Shown here one piece after another: positions 57,161 through 64,000 of a stretch of 64,000 nucleotides of DNA. This DNA comes from Prochlorococcus sp. AG-412-J13 (GTDB taxonomy: Bacteria > Cyanobacteriota > Cyanobacteriia > PCC-6307 > Cyanobiaceae), in NCBI GenBank assembly GCA_003214815.1, contig QCLE01000001.1, positions 124,001 through 188,000 on the forward strand, given 5' to 3'. The notes beneath the pieces were generated by a model that was not told the origin of the DNA, did no database searches, and worked only from the letters and a program-made list of their open reading frames with translations. The position numbers were made by a program, and so were the translations under genes. Within the stretch, counting starts at the first letter, position 1. Each line of letters begins with the position of its first letter.

Positions 57161-57598
57161 ATGGATTTAAAAATTACTAAAACATTAGTAATACCATCCA
57201 ACGAAATTAAGTGGCGATTTTCCAGATCTTCAGGTCCTGGAGGCCAGAATGTAAATAAAATTGAAAGCAGAGTAGAGATTATTTTTAATATAGAAGATTC
57301 AAAAGTACTAAATGACTATCAGAAAGCAATTATCAAGATTAATTTGAAAAATAAATTAGTGAAAAATAGTTTATGTTTAGCGGTTCAAGAACATAGAAAT
57401 CAATTACTAAATAGGCAGCTAGCCTTAATGAAATTCAGTTCAATCATAAAAGATGGCTTAAATAAACCATTTAAATTTAGAAAATCTACAAAACCTACTA
57501 AAGCATCGCAAAAGAAAAGAGTTGAGTTTAAGAAAAAACATGGCGAATTGAAAAAAAGTAGGCAAAAAGAAAAAATATATCAAGTATTAGAAAAATAG
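57161..57598 (+). CDS. ArfB/ICT1-like peptidyl-tRNA hydrolase (GGQ release-factor domain)
   Basis: FSRSSGPGGQNVNKIESRVEI and basic C-terminal tail. Confidence 0.92.
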   Translation: MDLKITKTLVIPSNEIKWRFSRSSGPGGQNVNKIESRVEIIFNIEDSKVLNDYQKAIIKINLKNKLVKNSLCLAVQEHRNQLLNRQLALMKFSSIIKDGLNKPFKFRKSTKPTKASQKKRVEFKKKHGELKKSRQKEKIYQVLEK

Positions 57599-57657
57599 AT
57601 ATTTCCCTCGCAAATTGTAATTAAAGCATATGATTAATTTAATTTCATTTTGGTTTA

Positions 57658-57906
57658 TTGAATTCAAATAATGATTTTTGGTTAATTGACTCCAATTTTG
57701 TAGGGGTGATGCGTTTTCATAAAGATAAAGAGCATTCTGATAAATCTATTGCTTATATGTTTATTGAAGAAGGGATCATTATGGGAATTCATGGGGAAAA
57801 TCCTCCATTAATGAAAACTAGAAAAAAAATTGTTATTGAAGAAGCAAGATTATTATGGCAAAAATTGTTAAATGAAGGTTGGAAAAAAACTAGTAAAAAA
57901 TGGTGA
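57658..57906 (+). CDS. DUF1651-like small protein
   Basis: DFWLIDSNFVGVMRFHKDKEH ... PPLMKTRKKIVIEEARLLWQKLLNEGWKKT; TTG start. Confidence 0.6.
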   Translation: MNSNNDFWLIDSNFVGVMRFHKDKEHSDKSIAYMFIEEGIIMGIHGENPPLMKTRKKIVIEEARLLWQKLLNEGWKKTSKKW

Positions 57907-57934
57907 GGAAATTCAACAATAAATTTCTTTAATT

Positions 57935-58141
57935 TCAGAAAATAAATGAACCTTTAGGATATAGCCTGGAAATTTTTTTATGTTGTAATAATTTCTTTTT
58001 TTTGATGTCGTTTTCATATCTTCTCAACATGATTTGATAGTTTATAACTCCAAAAATTACTAAAAAGACAATAAATCTTATTCCTGCCTCAAAGTTCATA
58101 TGAGTATTGAGCTTTATTTTAATCTGACAATTACTAATCAA
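57935..58141 (-). CDS. Small membrane hypothetical protein
   Basis: One TM (IRFIVFLVIFGVINYQIMLRRY) plus basic tail; start may be internal (MNFEAG). Confidence 0.55.
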   Translation of the reverse strand: MISNCQIKIKLNTHMNFEAGIRFIVFLVIFGVINYQIMLRRYENDIKKKKLLQHKKISRLYPKGSFIF

Positions 58142-58161
58142 AAATCAATCGGTATTAATAT

Positions 58162-59022
58162 CTAATTAAAAGGTCTAGGAAAAATCTTTTTTGATTTTAT
58201 TGCATAAAAAATACATAACAAAATTAATATTAAAATTGCACTAAAGCTTCCGATTGGGTTTGGAATATTTTGTGTAAAAGGCCCTGCTAAAAAAGAAGGT
58301 GTATTGTCTTTGAATTCTATTAATCCGTTATTTATAAAAAACCAAATACCCACAAGTCCTGCATGAATTCCTATGCAATTCCATAGAGAACCTTTATATC
58401 TAATTTTTACTAATGATAGAAATATCCCAAGTAAAATAAATCCTAAACGTAATCCTATTATGTTCCAAAAGAACTCATTTGATAAATTATGAACAAAGCT
58501 AAAAACTATAGCTTGTAAAGCTATTGATATTTTTGTGCCATATTCAAATTTTAATTCTTCTAGCAACCAGCCTCTAAAAATTATTTCCTCTGCTAATCCA
58601 ACACCTAATCCCAGTACAATAGAATTTAATAATATTATTGGCGAGAATTCACCTATCCAAGAAATATAATTTTTTTGCAATAGTGGTACCAGAATTAGAA
58701 TTATTAAAACTAAAGCAAATAAAATACCTTTAGAAAAATTGACAAAGTTTTTTAAGAATTTGTCTTTAGTTATCCCAAGAAGTACCCAAGTACTTGATTT
58801 GTTTCGTTTTATATAAAACCAATATGGGAGAAAAAAGATAAAAAGTAAGAAAGTAATAATAGTTCCAATTAAGGATAAATTTTCTTTTTCAAAATTAAAC
58901 AATAAAAGTGGCTGAGATAAAGCCCAGCCAATGCCATAAAGAATTGGAATAAAAAATATAGTGGATAAAAATCTTGGTCTTAAAAGAAAAAAACTTTTAA
59001 TTAATAGCATTACATTTTTCAT
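58162..59022 (-). CDS. CPBP family intramembrane metalloprotease
   Basis: AEEIIFRGWLLEEL, FSFVHN and IGIHAG motifs in a multi-TM protein. Confidence 0.85.
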   Translation of the reverse strand: MKNVMLLIKSFFLLRPRFLSTIFFIPILYGIGWALSQPLLLFNFEKENLSLIGTIITFLLFIFFLPYWFYIKRNKSSTWVLLGITKDKFLKNFVNFSKGILFALVLIILILVPLLQKNYISWIGEFSPIILLNSIVLGLGVGLAEEIIFRGWLLEELKFEYGTKISIALQAIVFSFVHNLSNEFFWNIIGLRLGFILLGIFLSLVKIRYKGSLWNCIGIHAGLVGIWFFINNGLIEFKDNTPSFLAGPFTQNIPNPIGSFSAILILILLCIFYAIKSKKIFPRPFN

Positions 59023-59113
59023 TTTAGTTTGGATATTAATTAACCCCAGCCTTTGCTTTTTATTATTCTAACTACTTGTTCAAAAAGATTTAATTTTTTC
59101 TTTTTACTGTAAT

Positions 59114-59236
59114 TTACGTTTTTGAGAAATGAGATAAATCTTTATAAAATTGCCGAGTTGTTTTTTCTTCTTTATCACTAGGCCAAAGTAAGTCTGAGCC
59201 CTATTCATATTCTTCTTTATATCTTTCTTTATTCAA
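59114..59236 (-). pseudogene. Possible interrupted small ORF
   Basis: Minus-frame reads LNKERYKEEYE*GSDLLWPSDKEEKTTRQFYKDLSHFSKT* with in-frame TAG at 59201-59203. Confidence 0.3.
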
Positions 59237-59324
59237 ATTTTTTTATATCTTAATAATTTAATTTTTACTTATTGCAAATGCTTAAAAGTGAGATTTATTA
59301 AAATTGTAGATTTATTTAAAATTT

Positions 59325-59414
59325 ATGCTTATTAATCTTTCCACTTTAATTCTTACGTTAATATCTCCTTTGCTTATTTTTGCAGTAATAGTTTCTGTGT
59401 ACTTATTTCATTAG
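59325..59414 (+). CDS. 29-aa hydrophobic peptide
   Basis: MLINLSTLILTLISPLLIFAVIVSVYLFH*. Confidence 0.4.
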   Translation: MLINLSTLILTLISPLLIFAVIVSVYLFH

Positions 59415-59443
59415 GAAGGATTTATTAAATAATTTATACTAAT

Positions 59444-59539
59444 TTAAGGGTGTATTATACCTGCTTTTTCTAATGCAAATGATAAAACTGCAATTATCGC
59501 CATTAGAGTTAAAATCTTGTTCTTTTTGATGAAATCCAT
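59444..59539 (-). CDS. 31-aa single-helix peptide
   Basis: MDFIKKNKILTLMAIIAVLSFALEKAGIIHP*. Confidence 0.45.
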   Translation of the reverse strand: MDFIKKNKILTLMAIIAVLSFALEKAGIIHP

Positions 59540-59610
59540 AATGCATATTTATAATCTATTTATTAAATTATTATATAAAGAAATAAATAATTAAAATTAT
59601 AACAATTACG

Positions 59611-59751
59611 ATGGAACCCATATATGTAGGAGATTTAGTTCACTCAATAGCATCTTATAAAAAGGTTATTGAAAAATATGATAAAGGTATAAAAGAAGGC
59701 GAATTTTATGAAGAACCTTTTGGCAGAGATTTTAATTACACTAATTGGTAA
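59611..59751 (+). CDS. 46-aa small protein
   Basis: MEPIYVGDLVHSIASYKKVIEKYDKGIKEGEFYEEPFGRDFNYTNW*. Confidence 0.5.
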   Translation: MEPIYVGDLVHSIASYKKVIEKYDKGIKEGEFYEEPFGRDFNYTNW

Positions 59752-59869
59752 ATATTCTTACTACAAAATAACTTTTGCCTTAGCAGATTGGATTAGAGAG
59801 TGGAGAAAGAGCAGGGATAAGAATCTTTCTATTGATGATTGTGTTAAATTCGTTCAGTGGAAATTGTAA
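59708..59869 (+). CDS. 53-aa ORF overlapping the previous ORF in another frame; open frame continues after its stop
   Basis: MKNLLAEILITLIGKYSYYKITFALADWIREWRKSRDKNLSIDDCVKFVQWKL*. Confidence 0.4.
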   Translation: MKNLLAEILITLIGKYSYYKITFALADWIREWRKSRDKNLSIDDCVKFVQWKL

Positions 59870-60074
59870 GATTATGAACTTTCTGATATTGATAAAAGAA
59901 TAATAGAAGTGATGTTTGCTCTATTAATCAGAATAAGTAAGAATTATATACTTTAATTTTTTATATTTATCTATAAAAAACAAAGAATCATTAAAATCAT
60001 CTTACAAATTAAGAAAAAAGTAAATCAGCATATTTACGGATTTACTGAAAATATAAAAAGGAGTAATTTATAAA

Positions 60075-60380
60075 TGTTGAGTTCGGAGGCAATCTAAATG
60101 ATTGATAGTCCGCCTGAAATTTAGCAAATTCCAAAATATAGGAAGCGTATTCCTGAGAATGGGATTATTCGAAAATTAAAGTTCAATCAATTAGTCTGAT
60201 AAGACTGCGCTTTATAATTACTAGCGACAATAGGGACTGAAATTATCGAGAGAAATCCCCTAATTCACGTATTCTAGGTTTATGAGTAAATAGGCTTTAA
60301 AATATGTAATTTTATATCCTGTAAGAAGGAAATGAGATATTAAAAAAGGGCTGTTTTTACAGTCCTTTTTATTTTTGCAA
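60075..60380 (+). ncRNA. Candidate structured non-coding RNA ending at an intrinsic terminator
   Basis: No substantial ORF; chain of short perfect hairpins; locally higher GC than flanks; terminator AAAGGGCTGTTTTTACAGTCCTTTTT. Confidence 0.45.
60343..60371 (+). terminator. Intrinsic terminator
   Basis: AAAGGGCTGT-TTTT-ACAGTCCTTT stem (one GU) followed by T-rich tract. Confidence 0.75.
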
Positions 60381-60445
60381 TTATTTCAAAACTTTACTTC
60401 TTTTTGGATAATATAGATCTATAAAGTGATTAAAAATATTTCAAA

Positions 60446-61387
60446 ATGAAAGAACAAGTCTTGTTTCCGAAAATTGAAGTGCGGGAAAAGGGTTTTTTAA
60501 AAGTTAGTGAAATTCATACTATTTATTGGGAAAGATCGGGTAATCCAAATGGCAAAAGAATACTTGTTATTCATGGAGGCCCAGGAGGAGGAAGTCAACC
60601 AAGATATAGAAGATACTTTGATCCAGATAAATTCGATATTATTCAATTTGACCAAAGAGGTTGCGGTTCTTCAACTCCTTTCTCTGAATTAAAAGAAAAT
60701 ACGACTAATCATTTAGTTGATGATATTGAAAAATTAAGGATGCTATTAGGAATAGATAGTTGGCATTTGTTTGGTGGATCTTGGGGCTCAACACTTTCAC
60801 TTATATATGCAATTAAAAATCCCTCAAGAGTTATGAGCTTAACTTTGCGAGGAATATTTTTATGTAGAAAGTTTGAATTATTATGGTTCTATCAATATGG
60901 TGCAAGTGAGATATTTCCTGATGAATTTGAAGATTATATTTCTGTAATACCAAAAGAAGAAAGAAATGATTTGATAAGTTCTTTTTATAAATATCTAACA
61001 TCTTCAGATGTGAAGCTTAGATCAAGAGCAGCAGCAGCTTGGACAAAATGGGAACTTTCAACTAGTCATTTAATAAATAAGAAATTTGATCTTGACAAGT
61101 CTCAAGTTAATTCTTTTTCAGATGCCTTCGCAAGGATCGAATGTCATTATTTTATTAATAATATTTTCTTAGAAGATGATTTTATTTTGAAAAATATAAA
61201 AATAATAGAATCTATACCAATAAAAATAATTCAAGGGAGATATGACGTCGTATGTCCTGTCAGGAGTGCTTGGGATCTAAATAAGAAATTAAAGAATTCT
61301 GAATTAATCATTGTAAATGATGCTGGTCATTCCATGAGTGAGAAAGGTATCACGATCGAATTAATTAAAGCTGCAAAAAAAATTTAG
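60446..61387 (+). CDS. pip: Proline iminopeptidase
   Basis: VIHGGPGGGSQPRYRRYFDPDKFDIIQFDQRGCGSSTP, GGSWGSTLSLIYA. Confidence 0.95.
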   Translation: MKEQVLFPKIEVREKGFLKVSEIHTIYWERSGNPNGKRILVIHGGPGGGSQPRYRRYFDPDKFDIIQFDQRGCGSSTPFSELKENTTNHLVDDIEKLRMLLGIDSWHLFGGSWGSTLSLIYAIKNPSRVMSLTLRGIFLCRKFELLWFYQYGASEIFPDEFEDYISVIPKEERNDLISSFYKYLTSSDVKLRSRAAAAWTKWELSTSHLINKKFDLDKSQVNSFSDAFARIECHYFINNIFLEDDFILKNIKIIESIPIKIIQGRYDVVCPVRSAWDLNKKLKNSELIIVNDAGHSMSEKGITIELIKAAKKI

Positions 61388-61491
61388 GAAAAAGAAATGA
61401 TCACAAACTAGGTAAGTTAATCTCTAATAATAAAGATTATTGATTTAAGCTATATTTTTATTCAAAGGCAGATATTAATTATGTTTAAGAA

Positions 61492-61665
61492 CTAAAGACC
61501 ATTATCCTCAATATTTTGTGCAATGCTTCGCAGCAACTCCACTATATCTGAATCATCGCATTCAGTATCTTCTTTAAGCAAAATACACTCATCTCTGATA
61601 CTCACATTTGCACTCCACCAAATTCCTGAACTATTGGTATCATCCCACTCAAATCTTTTTGACAT
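61492..61665 (-). CDS. 57-aa acidic hypothetical protein
   Basis: Below cutoff; MSKRFEWDDTNSSGIWWSANVSIRDECILLKEDTECDDSDIVELLRSIAQNIEDNGL*; 2 bp from the upstream ORF. Confidence 0.6.
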   Translation of the reverse strand: MSKRFEWDDTNSSGIWWSANVSIRDECILLKEDTECDDSDIVELLRSIAQNIEDNGL

Positions 61666-61667
61666 AG

Positions 61668-61922
61668 CTAATTAATAATGATTTCGGCCCCTTCATTTAC
61701 TTTAGTTGAATATTTTAGTTCTTCTTTAGATTCTTCTGGCCAGGCAACATCAAATCTTGCAATTTCTTCTGTCGCAAAACCCTCTGGATGACGAGTACAA
61801 ATTTTCTTTCTTCTTACAAAAATATGATCAACTCTTTTTTCTTCATCTGAAGTGACTATCCTTTCTAGTTCTATTACTTCTGTGAAAGGGGTTGAATTTA
61901 GCTCTTTAGTAGGTTTAGGCAT
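61668..61922 (-). CDS. Conserved hypothetical protein
   Basis: MPKPTKELNSTPFTEVIELERIVTSDEEKRVDHIFVRRKKICTRHPEGFATEEIARFDVAWPEES... Confidence 0.6.
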   Translation of the reverse strand: MPKPTKELNSTPFTEVIELERIVTSDEEKRVDHIFVRRKKICTRHPEGFATEEIARFDVAWPEESKEELKYSTKVNEGAEIIIN

Positions 61923-62261
61923 GTTTTTATCTTGTTAAATCTACGTTAAAGCTTAGATAACTATACTATGCTTGTTTTAAATGGATTTACCAAATTCATT
62001 GTTTTTAATATACATATAGCTAAGATTGACATCTTTTTGATGTATAAAATAATATAAATTTTTAAGAAAAATTTACTAAATGCATCTTTAGAAAATTAAG
62101 GCATTGCTTTTGAGATATTTGATATTTTTAAGTATTAAAAAAAATACATTATATTTGTTCAAATTCAATCTGTTATTGATCATTATTTTCTGTTTTTGGG
62201 TTTAATTAATCACATCATCAATTTTCCTAATCAGCTATAAATAATTAGAGATCAAATTCCT

Positions 62262-62378
62262 ATGACACAATATCTTGATGTTGATTTTATTTTAAGTTTT
62301 TTTGGGATTTTTTTGTATATTTTAGGTTTAAAAAAAGTTTTATTTAACGACACCAAAAACTTATCAGGATTAAAATAA
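62262..62378 (+). CDS. 38-aa single-helix small protein
   Basis: MTQYLDVDFILSFFGIFLYILGLKKVLFNDTKNLSGLK*. Confidence 0.45.
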   Translation: MTQYLDVDFILSFFGIFLYILGLKKVLFNDTKNLSGLK

Positions 62379-62607
62379 AATTGATAAAAAACTAATACCA
62401 CTTAATATTGGAATTTAAATAATTGCCATTTTGCAGTCTTAAGGATTAATATCAAAAAAATTTTCTATGATTTTAAAGAAATCTTATTATAAAGTGAAAT
62501 GGAAATTTTTATGAAAAAACTCTTAGTTTGACTAATTTTAAATTAAATAATTTATTAGGTATTAAAATTAAAGAAATAAAAAAATTTTAACTTTAAAAGA
62601 AATATTT

Positions 62608-63231
62608 ATGTCAATTACAAAAAAACTTTGGGAGGATAATTATGAGATTGCTTTACTAAGTTTAAATACAAAATTTGTTCAAGGTTTAAAGAATGGAAGT
62701 CTCCCTAAAAATATATTTAAAGAATATTTAGCTCAAGATTATTTCTTTTTAGAGACTTTTGCTAAGGCATATGGTCTTGCAGTTTCTAAATCAAAAGATA
62801 AGTACTCAATAAGGAAGTTGAGTGAACTTTTAATGGGCGTTTCTGAGGAATTAATACTTCATGAAACTTATGCGAAAGAATGGGATATTGATTTATCTAA
62901 TAATTACATAAAAAAAACTACTAAAAATTATACAGATTTCCTTGATGATACTTCCAAGAAACTTAGTTCTGTTGAAATAATGTTTGCAATGACTCCATGT
63001 ATGAGACTTTATTCTTGGATAGGTAAAAGTTTGTGTAAAGAGGATTTTGATAATAAATATAAACAATGGATTATTACTTATTCTGATGAGAGCTTTGAAA
63101 ATTTATCAAATTCACTGGAAAATCTTATTGAGACCAATAAAGAATCGTATGATATTTATCAGGCAAAATATTTATACAAAAGAGCAATGGAATTAGAGTT
63201 GGATTTTTTTAATGCATATTCAGATTTCTAA
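62608..63231 (+). CDS. tenA: TenA/THI-4 family thiaminase-like protein
   Basis: FKEYLAQDYFFLETFAKAYGLAVSKS, TPCMRLYSWIGKSL; upstream of thiD. Confidence 0.92.
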   Translation: MSITKKLWEDNYEIALLSLNTKFVQGLKNGSLPKNIFKEYLAQDYFFLETFAKAYGLAVSKSKDKYSIRKLSELLMGVSEELILHETYAKEWDIDLSNNYIKKTTKNYTDFLDDTSKKLSSVEIMFAMTPCMRLYSWIGKSLCKEDFDNKYKQWIITYSDESFENLSNSLENLIETNKESYDIYQAKYLYKRAMELELDFFNAYSDF

Positions 63232-63281
63232 TTTAAATTTAAAATATTTTATGATATTTATAAATCCTAGTTTGTTAAACT

Positions 63282-64000
63282 ATGTATTCTAAAATTGGAC
63301 TGTCAATAGGTGGTAGTGACTCTGGGGGTGGGGCAGGTATACAGGCTGACTTGAGAACTTTTATGGCCCTTAAAGTACATGGATGTTCTGTTATTACATG
63401 CATTACTGCACAAAATAGTATACAAGTTACATGCGTTGAACCAGTAGAGAAGAATACTTTATTAAGTCAGTTAGATACTTTATTTGCTGATTTTAGTATT
63501 GATGCCTTAAAAACTGGAATGTTATTAAATGAAAGGATAATTAATGATACTGCTTCAAAATTAAATACATATAAAATAACCAAAATTATTGACCCAGTAA
63601 TGGTTACAAGAACTGGTTCTAAATTACTGGAAGATTCTGCGATTAATGCTTATAAAAAACTCTTATTACCAATTGCGGATTTGGTAACTCCAAATATTTA
63701 TGAGGCAAATCTACTTTCTGGTTTAGAAATAAGAAGTAAAGAAGATATCGAAAATTCCGCAAGAAATATTATTGGTCTTGGAGCTAAAGCGGTACTTATA
63801 AAAGGTGGCGGTTTAAAAGATATGAAAGGGAAGGATTTTTTTCTTGACTTAAATGGTAGAAAAGAGTGGCTCTTTAATAATTTTATTAATACAAAAAATA
63901 CCCACGGTAGTGGATGTACTTTAAGTGCTGCTATTTGTGGTTACAAAGCTTTAGGCTTTGAGCTTCTTGATGCTATAAAAAAAGCAAAATTATTTGTTGA
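63282..64000 (+). CDS. thiD: Hydroxymethylpyrimidine/phosphomethylpyrimidine kinase, truncated by window end
   Basis: MYSKIGLSIGGSDSGGGAGIQADLRTFMALKVHGCSVITCITAQNS; KNTHGSGCTLSAAI; absent from track because no stop in window. Confidence 0.95.
   Translation, partial: MYSKIGLSIGGSDSGGGAGIQADLRTFMALKVHGCSVITCITAQNSIQVTCVEPVEKNTLLSQLDTLFADFSIDALKTGMLLNERIINDTASKLNTYKITKIIDPVMVTRTGSKLLEDSAINAYKKLLLPIADLVTPNIYEANLLSGLEIRSKEDIENSARNIIGLGAKAVLIKGGGLKDMKGKDFFLDLNGRKEWLFNNFINTKNTHGSGCTLSAAICGYKALGFELLDAIKKAKLFV

Noticed and set aside
59030-59325. 34-aa ORF MNRAQTYFGLVIKKKKQLGNFIKIYLISQKRKLQ in an alternate minus frame
   Set aside because: The competing frame (GSDLLWPSDKEEKTTRQFYKDLSHFSKT) looks more protein-like; both are uncertain
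62400-62607. TPP riboswitch upstream of tenA-thiD
   Set aside because: Looked for the conserved TPP-box elements (e.g. CUGAGA) and found none; region is AT-rich and unstructured

Overview
This 64 kb AT-rich window is a chromosomal segment of a picocyanobacterium. It is most consistent with a high-light-type Prochlorococcus: very low GC, a lone degenerate phycoerythrin beta subunit with a CpeS lyase, PTOX, and no phycobilisome genes nearby. Core content includes chlD, ndhC-K-J, rub-ycf48-psbE-F-L-J, psbB-psbT, psbM, petB-petD, psaE, metK, rpsA, nrdR, minC-D-E, ctpA, uvrD, mutM and one complete rRNA operon (16S-tRNA-Ile-tRNA-Ala-23S-5S). tRNA-Phe and tRNA-Thr are also present. Accessory stretches at about 46.4-49.9 kb, 52.2-57.1 kb and 59.0-62.5 kb hold many very short ORFs, several below the 60-aa track cutoff. 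I saw no CRISPR array, transposase, integrase or prophage. The most interesting items are: (1) a terminator-ended, hairpin-rich, locally GC-elevated non-coding block at about 60.07-60.38 kb that may be an sRNA; (2) two nearly matching LexA/SOS-box-like palindromes upstream of unrelated hypothetical genes (46.65 and 49.69 kb); (3) an Hli-like 'ExxNGRLAM' mini-ORF without an ATG start; (4) a polyglutamine micro-ORF; (5) small ORFs with in-frame stops near 59.1 and 59.9 kb; (6) an oxidoreductase-SelD fusion; (7) the degenerate phycoerythrin locus; (8) a Nif11-like peptide. No database search was run, so family calls come from motif recognition.
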